DNA of 5,101 nucleotides from an uncultured Methylococcaceae bacterium. Its GTDB lineage: Bacteria > Pseudomonadota > Gammaproteobacteria > Methylococcales > Methylomonadaceae. The translations under genes and the position numbers were made by a program. Positions 1 through 5,101 of this stretch are shown in pieces (positions within the stretch are counted from its first letter, which is position 1; every line of letters starts with the position of its first letter). Where the stretch lies: NCBI GenBank assembly GCA_903839795.1, contig CAIMDR010000559.1:1-5101 (forward strand), written 5' to 3'. The notes under the pieces are model-generated. The model saw only the letters and a list, made by a program, of their open reading frames with translations, was not told the DNA's origin and ran no database searches.

Positions 1-34
1 ATCCCCCTCAATCCCCCTTTTTCAAAGGGGGAGG
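1..34. repeat. C-rich hairpin repeat (dispersed intergenic type)
   Basis: Two direct copies of ATCCCCCT (1-8 and 11-18) lead into a perfect inverted repeat: TCCCCCTTT at 12-20, loop TTC at 21-23, AAAGGGGGA at 24-32. The stem is 9 bp. From memory, near-identical CCCCCTTTTTCAAAGGGGG elements recur between genes in many environmental bacterial genomes; I cannot search for copies here. It lies outside any credible gene and may continue past the left edge. No T-run follows it on the + strand. On the - strand the only pyrimidine-rich flank is short, so it is a poor terminator. Confidence 0.6.
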
Positions 35-49
35 TGAATACTTATAAAT

Positions 50-89
50 CTTCGTGTTCTTCGTGTTCTTCGTGTCTTCGTGGTGAAAT
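50..89. repeat. CTTCGTGTT short tandem repeat
   Basis: Four head-to-tail units are visible: CTTCGTGTT (50-58), CTTCGTGTT (59-67), CTTCGTGT (68-75) and CTTCGTGG (76-83), followed by TGAAAT. On the - strand it reads as an ACGAAGA-type repeat and would encode a His-Glu-Asp-Thr-Lys-Asn-Thr-Lys peptide. I recall that peptide as a recurring spurious translation product of an intergenic repeat common in environmental genomes. The units are 9, 9, 8 and 8 bp, so the array does not keep a reading frame, which argues against a coding role. It starts 17 bp after the hairpin repeat. Confidence 0.65.
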
Positions 90-97
90 GTTTTAAC

Positions 98-127
98 TTG
101 ATGTCTAGGGTTTACCAGGATTGTAAT
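98..127 (+). promoter_or_regulatory. Possible sigma-70-type promoter for slt
   Basis: TTGATG (98-103, 4 of 6 to TTGACA) and TGTAAT (122-127, 5 of 6 to TATAAT) are separated by 18 bp. A transcript would start near 134 and carry a leader of about 55 nt before the slt ATG at 190. It is the best-spaced pair I found in the 100 bp upstream of slt, but such matches are common by chance in AT-rich DNA. No operator-like symmetry is evident. Confidence 0.28.
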
Positions 128-189
128 TTTAATAAATACGTTACCTAAAGCCGTCTGTAGCTGTTGTAAAGTGCAAAATATTACCCATA

Positions 190-2100
190 ATGAATATAAA
201 ATATGTTCCTGAAAGCGTGTTCTTGTGTACGCTGGTTTTTTTCTCAAATACCGTTTTTAGTCATACGCTGGAGCTGCAACGGCAGGATTTTTTATTGGCA
301 GAAAAACTGGCAGCACAGGGCAATCAAAGTGCGTTTTTATCCGTAAGTTCCACGTTGGCAGATTATCCGCTTTATCCCTATTTGCAGTATCTGTGGTTAA
401 AAAATAATTTATCGGAAACTGACAAGATATTGGGTTTTTTATTAACCTATAAAGACTCCAGCTACGCTGATTTACTCCGCGCCGATTGGCTGAATTATCT
501 CGCTAATAATGAACGTTGGCCTGAATTTATCAATAATTATCAAGCCAGTGATAATACGGCGCTTGAATGTCAATTTTATTGGGCAAATTATAAAGCAGGT
601 AATCAAGAACTGGCTTTGAATGCGGCCAAACGTTTATGGACTGTCGGCGACAGGCAGCCTGAAGAATGTAATCCCCTGTTCTCGGTGTTGGCGATGTCGC
701 CTGTTTTTACAACTGATTTGATTTGGCAACGCTTTGAATTAGCCTTAAAGAAAGACAATAAATCCTTGGCAGGCTATGTGCAGCGTTTTCTGGATAGGCC
801 GGATCAAGCCACTGCCGAGTTTTGGTTGCAGGTTCATAAAAAGCCCTCGCTAATTGAAGGCAGTCTGTTTATGGGAAGTGATGATCTTTACGGTCGTATC
901 TTTGCGCACGGTGTGGATCGATTGGCTCAAGCAGACTTGGATTCGGCGCTGGGTCTTTGGGATAGTAGAAAGCGAAACTTTGTTATCAATAACCAAACTT
1001 CTCAACAACTTGAGCGCAGACTGGCGCTGGGATTGGCGCGTGCGCGTGATAATCGGGCGTACAATCGTCTGGATCAGTTGGTCGCGGTTGATGCAGAGGT
1101 CAGGGAATGGAAAGTCAGGGCCGCTTTGTTTGAACAAAATTGGCAGCATGTTGCGCAAGCACTGGCGGGCTTAACCCTTGAAGAGCAACAAACGCCGCAG
1201 TGGCAATACTGGCAAGCCCGCTCTTTGAGCGAAACCGGAAACGTGTTGCAGGGACTGTCTATTTTTAATCAGCTAGCGCAAGATAGAAGTTTTTATGGAT
1301 TTATGGCGGCCGATGCGGTCAATAAGCCCTATAACTTGGCTGATAAACCGGTTGTTATTATTGGGGATACGCTTGAAAAGCTGGCTCAAACAGCCGAGTT
1401 TAAGGCAATTCAAGAGTTGGAAATTTTAAACCGCGATGCCGAAGCAAAACGACAGTGGTGGTTTACGGTAAAAAAATTACCCAAAGATCAAATCTTGCTT
1501 GCCGCTAAATTAGCCCAACTGTGGCAATGGGATCAGGTCGCCATTATGACCTTGGTTAAAGCGGATTATTGGGATGATTTGGCCTTGCGATTTCCGGTGA
1601 GTTATTTGAGTCAGGTTCAAAGTAATGCGGATTGGCAACAGCTTGACCCCGCCATTATTTTTGGCTTGATTCGTCAGGAAAGTATGCTGGATAAGAATGC
1701 AAAGTCGGCAGTCGGTGCGCGTGGCTTAATGCAAATTATGCCGGAAACGGGTCAGCAAATAGCACATAATCTTAAAGAGCCTTGGCAGACGGAAAATATT
1801 TTGTTTAATCCGGATATTAATATTAAATACGGCGCTTTTTATTATAAACAATTATTGAATCGCTTCGATGGGCATTTTGCGTTGGCAGCGGCGGCTTATA
1901 ATGCGGGGCCAAGCCGTGTGGTTAAATGGTTGCCTGGCGATAAGCCGGTTGCCGCTGATGTTTGGATAGAAACCATTCCCTTTAAAGAAACCAGAAAATA
2001 TGTAACGTCTGTGCTGTCTTATGCCATTATTTATCAGCAACGGCTGCAAAGAAATGCATTAAAAATCACCGGATTGCTCTTTGATGTGCGTCCCCGCTAA
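190..2100 (+). CDS. slt: Soluble lytic murein transglycosylase (Slt70 type)
   Basis: This 636-aa periplasmic enzyme cleaves the MurNAc-GlcNAc bond of peptidoglycan without water, leaving 1,6-anhydro-MurNAc ends for turnover and recycling. Residues 1-24 look like a Sec signal peptide: Lys4, a hydrophobic stretch (about 10-23), and a likely cut after Val-Phe-Ser24. Residues about 25-430 are the helical, Gln/Leu/Trp-rich superhelix expected of the Slt70 U domain. A short linker domain follows, then the C-terminal SLT catalytic domain (about 485-636). That domain shows the catalytic Glu497 in RQES, GARGLMQIMP (509-518) and AAYNAG (568-573). The length is close to E. coli Slt (about 645 aa). ATG 190 is the first start codon after the in-frame stop TAA at 133-135, and it alone gives the complete signal peptide. 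No clear Shine-Dalgarno sequence precedes it. No terminator separates it convincingly from fabA. The family assignment is firm. Confidence 0.95.
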   Translation: MNIKYVPESVFLCTLVFFSNTVFSHTLELQRQDFLLAEKLAAQGNQSAFLSVSSTLADYPLYPYLQYLWLKNNLSETDKILGFLLTYKDSSYADLLRADWLNYLANNERWPEFINNYQASDNTALECQFYWANYKAGNQELALNAAKRLWTVGDRQPEECNPLFSVLAMSPVFTTDLIWQRFELALKKDNKSLAGYVQRFLDRPDQATAEFWLQVHKKPSLIEGSLFMGSDDLYGRIFAHGVDRLAQADLDSALGLWDSRKRNFVINNQTSQQLERRLALGLARARDNRAYNRLDQLVAVDAEVREWKVRAALFEQNWQHVAQALAGLTLEEQQTPQWQYWQARSLSETGNVLQGLSIFNQLAQDRSFYGFMAADAVNKPYNLADKPVVIIGDTLEKLAQTAEFKAIQELEILNRDAEAKRQWWFTVKKLPKDQILLAAKLAQLWQWDQVAIMTLVKADYWDDLALRFPVSYLSQVQSNADWQQLDPAIIFGLIRQESMLDKNAKSAVGARGLMQIMPETGQQIAHNLKEPWQTENILFNPDINIKYGAFYYKQLLNRFDGHFALAAAAYNAGPSRVVKWLPGDKPVAADVWIETIPFKETRKYVTSVLSYAIIYQQRLQRNALKITGLLFDVRPR

Positions 2101-2131
2101 AATTTGAGCTGATTTTTTTCAGTGTCTGTTA

Positions 2132-2156
2132 GATAATACCCCCATTAAACTATAAG
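2132..2156 (+). promoter_or_regulatory. Possible fabA promoter region
   Basis: The 82-nt slt-fabA gap contains two -10-like boxes: GATAAT (2132-2137), followed by a C-rich stretch (ACCCCCA), and TATAAG (2151-2156). Neither has a good -35 match at 16-18 bp. Either could start a short fabA leader. I see no palindrome resembling the FadR or FabR operators known from E. coli fabA. Read-through from slt remains possible. This is a weak call. Confidence 0.25.
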
Positions 2157-2165
2157 AATAATTAC

Positions 2166-2170
2166 AAAGG
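2166..2170 (+). promoter_or_regulatory. Weak ribosome binding site of fabA
   Basis: AAAGG lies 12 nt before the fabA ATG at 2183, a longer spacing than usual. The in-frame stop TAA at 2159-2161 leaves no other start codon upstream, so ATG 2183 is fixed by the reading frame and by the homologous N-terminus. Confidence 0.4.
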
Positions 2171-2182
2171 TACATAAATAGC

Positions 2183-2698
2183 ATGCAGAAACAGCATAGT
2201 TTTACGCGCGAAGAACTATTAAAGTCCGGAAGGGGAGAGCTATACGGACCTAAAAATGCGCAATTACCCCTGCCAAACATGCTGATGATGGATCGTATTA
2301 CGCATATATCAGATGAAGGCGGCACTTATGGAAAGGGTGAAATCATCGCGGAGCTGGATATCAATCCGGATTTGTGGTTTTTCGCTTGCCATTTCCAGGG
2401 CGACCCTGTCATGCCCGGTTGCTTGGGACTGGATGCCATGTGGCAACTGGTCGGCTTTTATTTATGCTGGATGGGTGGGCCAGGCAAAGGACGCGCTTTA
2501 GGTGTGGGCGAAGTTAAATTTACAGGGCAGGTATTACCCACTGCCAAAAAAGTAACCTACCGAATTAATTTAAAAAGACTGATTATGCGTAAACTGGTTA
2601 TGGGTATAGCAGATGCCACCATGGAAGTTGATGGAAAGGTAATCTATGAAGCGACCGATTTGCGGGTTGGTTTGTTTACTTCTACAGAAGATTTTTAG
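2183..2698 (+). CDS. fabA: 3-hydroxydecanoyl-ACP dehydratase/isomerase FabA
   Basis: This 171-aa cytosolic enzyme of type II fatty acid synthesis dehydrates 3-hydroxydecanoyl-ACP to trans-2-decenoyl-ACP. It then isomerises part of that to cis-3-decenoyl-ACP, the entry point to unsaturated fatty acids. The hot-dog fold signature is intact: GRGELYG near residues 17-22, then [15 protein letters not shown] with catalytic His70, then [16 protein letters not shown] with catalytic Asp84. Asp at that site marks FabA; FabZ, which lacks the isomerase role, has Glu. [23 protein letters not shown] is also nearly identical to E. coli FabA as I recall it, and the length matches (171-172 aa). fabB starts 14 nt downstream, so the two almost certainly form one operon, as in many gammaproteobacteria. 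No broken or missing motif is seen. Confidence 0.98.
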   Translation: MQKQHSFTREELLKSGRGELYGPKNAQLPLPNMLMMDRITHISDEGGTYGKGEIIAELDINPDLWFFACHFQGDPVMPGCLGLDAMWQLVGFYLCWMGGPGKGRALGVGEVKFTGQVLPTAKKVTYRINLKRLIMRKLVMGIADATMEVDGKVIYEATDLRVGLFTSTEDF

Positions 2699-2712
2699 GG
2701 GTCAAAAGAAAA

Positions 2713-3933
2713 ATGAAAAGAGTCGTTGTAACCGGATTAGGCATTGTTTCCAGCATTGGAAATAACCGGAATGAGGTCGTCGATTCCTTAAAGCAAGGTC
2801 GATCAGGAATCACTTTTGCAAACGTTTATGAGGAGTTGGGTTTTCGCAGTCACGTACATGGCCCTATTAATATAGACCTTGACGCATTTATCGACCGTAA
2901 AACAAAACGTTTTATGGGTGACGGAGCCGCTTTTAACTATATCGCGATGCAGCAGGCCATTGATGATTCAGGTTTAACTGAAGCCGATGTGTCTAATTTT
3001 AGAACCGGTCTGGTGATGGGTTCTGGCGGCCCTTCAACGTCGAACATTGTTGACGCGGCAGATATACTGCGTGAAAAAGGCATTAAAAAAGTCGGCCCCT
3101 ACATGGTGCCCAGAAGCATGTCCAGCACCAATACAGCTTGTCTGGCAACACCCTATAAAATCAAAGGCGTCAATTACTCCATTAGTTCAGCGTGTGCGAC
3201 CAGTGCCCATTGTATTGGTCATGCCATGGAGTTAATCCAGATGGGCAAACAGGACGTGGTATTTGCCGGTGGCGGTGAAGAAGTTCACTGGACTATGTCG
3301 GTGTTGTTTGACGCGATGGGCGCTTTATCGTCTAAATATAATGACACACCGACCACCGCGTCCCGGCCTTATGATGAAACCCGCGATGGTTTTGTTATTT
3401 CCGGTGGCGGCGGTGTTTTAGTCATTGAAGAGTTGGAGCATGCCAAAGCACGTGGTGCCAAAATCTATGCAGAACTGGTCGGTTACGGCGCAACGTCTGA
3501 TGGTTATGATATGGTTCAGCCGTCAGGTGAAGGTGCCGTGCGCTGTATGCAACAAGCAATGGCCACGGTGACTGGCAAGATTGATTATATCAATGCGCAC
3601 GGAACCAGCACACCGGTTGGCGATACCAAAGAATTGGGTGCTTTGCGTGAGGTGTTTGGTGCAGGTAATGTGCCTTGGGTTAGTTCTACTAAATCACTGA
3701 CCGGTCATGCGTTAGGCGCTGCCGGTGTTAATGAGGCCATTTATTCATTATTAATGATGGAAGAAAACTTTCTGAGTGCTTCCGCCAACATAACGCAACT
3801 TGACCCGGGCGCAGAAGGCATTCCTATTGTTTGTGAGCGCCAAGATAATCTGACTTTAAATACCATTATGTCCAATAGTTTTGGTTTTGGCGGTACTAAC
3901 GCGACATTAATTTTTCAGCGTTATAACGGTTAA
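2713..3933 (+). CDS. fabB: 3-oxoacyl-ACP synthase I (FabB)
   Basis: This 406-aa ketoacyl-ACP synthase condenses malonyl-ACP with acyl-ACP. FabB is the synthase that elongates the cis-3-decenoyl-ACP made by FabA, so it is needed for unsaturated fatty acids. The Cys-His-His triad is visible: Cys161 in [10 protein letters not shown], His296 in NAHGTSTP and His332 in TGHALGAAG. Lys327 lies just before the last of these, and the glycine-rich [10 protein letters not shown] is near the C-terminus. [12 protein letters not shown] and the opening [18 protein letters not shown] are FabB-like rather than FabF-like. The length equals E. coli FabB (406 aa), with small indels that shift the active-site numbering by one or two. 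ATG 2713 gives the homologous N-terminus. The purine-rich stretch AGGGG (2697-2701), overlapping the fabA stop codon, is the likely ribosome contact, suggesting translational coupling to fabA. A strong terminator follows. Confidence 0.98.
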   Translation: MKRVVVTGLGIVSSIGNNRNEVVDSLKQGRSGITFANVYEELGFRSHVHGPINIDLDAFIDRKTKRFMGDGAAFNYIAMQQAIDDSGLTEADVSNFRTGLVMGSGGPSTSNIVDAADILREKGIKKVGPYMVPRSMSSTNTACLATPYKIKGVNYSISSACATSAHCIGHAMELIQMGKQDVVFAGGGEEVHWTMSVLFDAMGALSSKYNDTPTTASRPYDETRDGFVISGGGGVLVIEELEHAKARGAKIYAELVGYGATSDGYDMVQPSGEGAVRCMQQAMATVTGKIDYINAHGTSTPVGDTKELGALREVFGAGNVPWVSSTKSLTGHALGAAGVNEAIYSLLMMEENFLSASANITQLDPGAEGIPIVCERQDNLTLNTIMSNSFGFGGTNATLIFQRYNG

Positions 3934-3943
3934 TATTTTTCTT

Positions 3944-3980
3944 ATCGGGGTTCAGACTATGAACCCCGATTTCCTTTTCT
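3944..3980 (+). terminator. Rho-independent terminator after fabB
   Basis: A perfect 10-bp inverted repeat, ATCGGGGTTC (3944-3953) and GAACCCCGAT (3961-3970), encloses the loop AGACTAT. The pyrimidine run TTCCTTTTCT (3971-3980) follows. It begins 11 nt after the fabB stop and most likely ends the fabAB (possibly slt-fabAB) transcript, separating it from ttcA. The tail has two C interruptions, so termination may be incomplete. Confidence 0.85.
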
Positions 3981-4000
3981 CCCTAGCAACGGGCATTAAC

Positions 4001-4016
4001 TAACGTGAACACGTTA
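4001..4016. promoter_or_regulatory. 16-bp palindrome upstream of ttcA, candidate operator
   Basis: TAACGTG (4001-4007), AA, CACGTTA (4010-4016) is a perfect 7+7 bp inverted repeat with a 2-bp centre. There is no T-run, and a 2-nt loop is too tight for a stable RNA hairpin, so dimeric protein binding fits better than RNA structure. It abuts the -10-like TATAAC (4015-4020). I do not recognise it as a known regulator's consensus. Confidence 0.45.
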
Positions 4017-4049
4017 TAACATGCACATTGCTTCATCATCGAATATAAT
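4015..4049 (+). promoter_or_regulatory. Two -10-like boxes for ttcA
   Basis: TATAAC (4015-4020) and a perfect TATAAT (4044-4049) lie between the fabB terminator and the preferred ttcA start. TATAAC has no good -35 partner; its start site would be near 4027, after the ATG at 4021. TATAAT has only TGCACA (4022-4027, 4 of 6) at 16 bp; its start site would fall at about 4056-4057, on the ATG itself. Either choice would exclude the upstream ATG at 4021 from the mRNA. Which box is used cannot be told from sequence. Confidence 0.35.
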
Positions 4050-4056
4050 TCTGACC

Positions 4057-4911
4057 ATGTCAGATTCAAAGCAAAAATCCACATTTCAATTTAACAAATT
4101 ACAAAAACGACTGCGCCATACTGTCGGTGATGCGATTGCCGACTATAACATGATCGAGAATGGCGATAAGATCATGGTATGTCTGTCTGGAGGAAAAGAT
4201 TCCTATACCTTATTAGACATCCTGATGGGTTTACAGAAAACCGCACCGGTTGAGTTTGAGCTGATAGCGGTTAACCTTGATCAAAAACAACCGGGATTTC
4301 CCGAGCATGTTTTACCTGCCTATCTTGAATCCTTGGGCGTGCCTTATCATATCATTGAAAAAGACACTTACAGTGTGGTCAAGCGCGTTATTCCTGAAGG
4401 CAACACCACGTGCGGTTTGTGTTCACGCTTGCGGCGCGGCACTTTATACGGGTACGCCGAAGCCAACGGTATTAGCAAAATAGCGTTAGGCCATCATCGT
4501 GATGATATTTTGGAAACGTTTTTTCTGAATATTTTTTACGGTGGCAAGCTCAAGGCCATGCCGCCCAAATTATTGAGTGACGATAAAAAGAATATCGTCA
4601 TCAGACCGCTGGCCTATACGCGTGAGAAAGAAATAGAACGCTTTGCTGCCTTCAAGGATTTTCCTATTATTCCCTGTAACTTGTGCGGTTCTCAGGCGAA
4701 CCTGCAAAGACAAGCGATGAAAGTCATGCTGGCGAGTTGGGACAAGCAATTTCCGGGGCGACTGGAAACCATCTTTACCAGTCTCCAGAATGTTGCGCCC
4801 TCACAATTAGCTGACCGGCAATTATTTGATTTCGCCGGTTTGATGCGTAGTGAGCAAGCCGAGGGGCTGGATGATTCATTGAATGCAGGTTTGGACGTAT
4901 TAGCTCTGTAA
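4057..4911 (+). CDS. ttcA: tRNA 2-thiocytidine(32) synthetase TtcA
   Basis: TtcA is a cytosolic iron-sulfur enzyme that uses ATP to thiolate cytidine 32 in the anticodon loop of certain tRNAs. The protein from ATG 4057 is 284 aa. It shows the PP-loop ATPase motif SGGKDS (44-49), [16 protein letters not shown], a first CxxC in [12 protein letters not shown] (Cys119, Cys122), GHHRDDI, and a second CxxC in PCNLCGSQ (Cys207, Cys210). Family members bind a [4Fe-4S] cluster through cysteines of this kind. The match to E. coli TtcA (311 aa) is strong up to LFDFAG; the C-terminal tail is shorter, as is common. An in-frame ATG at 4021 would add 12 residues, but the 4057 start fits the E. coli N-terminus within about three residues. 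Neither ATG has a Shine-Dalgarno sequence. The gene is monocistronic or leads into the rnd-like gene. Confidence 0.96.
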   Translation: MSDSKQKSTFQFNKLQKRLRHTVGDAIADYNMIENGDKIMVCLSGGKDSYTLLDILMGLQKTAPVEFELIAVNLDQKQPGFPEHVLPAYLESLGVPYHIIEKDTYSVVKRVIPEGNTTCGLCSRLRRGTLYGYAEANGISKIALGHHRDDILETFFLNIFYGGKLKAMPPKLLSDDKKNIVIRPLAYTREKEIERFAAFKDFPIIPCNLCGSQANLQRQAMKVMLASWDKQFPGRLETIFTSLQNVAPSQLADRQLFDFAGLMRSEQAEGLDDSLNAGLDVLAL

Positions 4912-4979
4912 GCACTGCTTTAAGTTGCTGCGCCACTTTTTTACAACCTTTCAGCCTGTCGGGAATGCCTGCTTGCCGT

Positions 4980-4998
4980 TGCTCATTGTTAATGAGCA
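4980..4998. repeat. Intergenic hairpin between ttcA and rnd
   Basis: TGCTCATT (4980-4987), loop GTT, AATGAGCA (4991-4998) forms a perfect 8-bp stem with a 3-nt loop. It lies 68 nt after the ttcA stop and 45 nt before the rnd-like ATG. No T-run follows on either strand, so it is not a classical terminator. It could be a processing or stability hairpin in a ttcA-rnd transcript, or a protein-binding palindrome. The rest of 4912-5043 shows nothing I can name. Confidence 0.4.
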
Positions 4999-5043
4999 TC
5001 CCTTTGCTGTCTGGTTAATTTTAATAATTGTTCTTGTACATCT

Positions 5044-5101
5044 ATGACACCCATACAATATATTGACACCCCTGATCAACTGGCCACGCTGTGCGAACAG
5101 A
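5044..5101 (+). CDS. rnd: Ribonuclease D, N-terminal fragment (cut by window end)
   Basis: Only 19 codons are in the window: MTPIQYIDTPDQLATLCEQ. They resemble the start of E. coli RNase D as I recall it (YQMITTDDALASLCEA): both have a short strand, an acidic or Thr turn, then LAxLCE. RNase D is a DEDD-family 3'-5' exonuclease that trims tRNA 3' ends. Its first catalytic motif (DTEF) would lie just past the window end, so the catalytic part cannot be checked. ATG 5044 is the first ATG after the in-frame stop TGA at 4993-4995. No Shine-Dalgarno sequence is evident. A tRNA-processing gene after ttcA is a sensible pairing, but the call rests on very few residues. Confidence 0.6.
   Translation, partial: MTPIQYIDTPDQLATLCEQ

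Noticed and set aside
164..191. TTGTAA / CATAAT promoter right at slt
   Set aside because: The 16-bp spacing is acceptable, but the -10 box would overlap the slt ATG, so the transcript would start inside the gene and lose the signal peptide.
8..247. 79-aa open frame on the - strand across the left intergenic region
   Set aside because: It is made largely of the two intergenic repeats read in translation, overlaps the slt signal peptide region, and has no recognisable domain.
205..262. Lipoprotein signal at Cys13 of Slt
   Set aside because: The residues before Cys13 (Val-Phe-Leu) do not fit a lipobox, and the Cys lies in the middle of the hydrophobic core; a Sec signal cut after Ser24 fits better.
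850..1174. Overlapping open frames of about 100 aa on both strands within slt
   Set aside because: They are alternative-frame readings of the slt superhelical domain, with no ribosome binding site and no recognisable motif.
2109..2122. CTGA-TTTTTT-TCAG as a terminator after slt
   Set aside because: The stem is only 4 bp and the T-run is in the loop rather than after the stem.
4021..4056. ATG 4021 as the ttcA start
   Set aside because: It would add 12 residues ([12 protein letters not shown]) not expected from E. coli TtcA, lacks a ribosome binding site, and lies at or before both candidate transcription starts. It cannot be fully excluded.
4775..4999. 74-aa open frame on the - strand starting MLINNEQRQAG
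   Set aside because: Its first 30 residues look passably protein-like, but its start codon lies in the 4980-4998 hairpin, more than half lies antisense to the conserved ttcA 3' end, and I recognise no family.
5045..5071. Direct repeat TGACACCC (5045-5052 and 5064-5071)
   Set aside because: Both copies are in the rnd-like coding start, are only 8 bp, and are simply explained by Thr-Pro codons in both places.

Overview
The window is an ordinary-looking stretch of a gammaproteobacterial chromosome. All genes lie on the + strand: slt (soluble lytic transglycosylase), fabA, fabB, ttcA, and the first 19 codons of a gene that looks like rnd (RNase D), cut by the window end. FabA, FabB and TtcA match, as I remember them, their E. 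coli counterparts almost motif for motif, which supports a gammaproteobacterium. The moderate AT content and the intergenic repeats at the left edge would suit a Methylococcales-type methanotroph, but that is a guess and nothing here proves it.

Layout. Positions 1-89 hold two kinds of dispersed intergenic repeat side by side: a C5T3/A3G5 hairpin and a CTTCGTGTT tandem repeat. A possible promoter follows, then slt (190-2100), a periplasmic enzyme with a signal peptide. An 82-nt gap with no convincing terminator leads to fabA (2183-2698) and fabB (2713-3933). These two are 14 nt apart and form the classic pair for anaerobic synthesis of unsaturated fatty acids. A strong intrinsic terminator (3944-3980) closes that unit. 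Upstream of ttcA (best start 4057, stop 4911) is a perfect 16-bp palindrome, TAACGTGAACACGTTA, next to two -10-like boxes, so ttcA probably has its own regulated promoter. A 132-nt spacer with an 8-bp hairpin separates ttcA from the rnd start at 5044.

Functions. FabA makes the cis-3-decenoyl-ACP branch-point intermediate and FabB elongates it, which sets membrane unsaturation. Slt remodels peptidoglycan, so the left part of the window is loosely envelope-related. TtcA (2-thiocytidine at tRNA position 32) and RNase D (tRNA 3'-end trimming) form a tRNA-maturation pair on the right.

I found no mobile element, CRISPR array, RNA gene or undescribed multi-gene system. The parts most worth a second look are regulatory: the palindrome before ttcA, a possible leaderless ttcA start, and the composite repeat at the left end.
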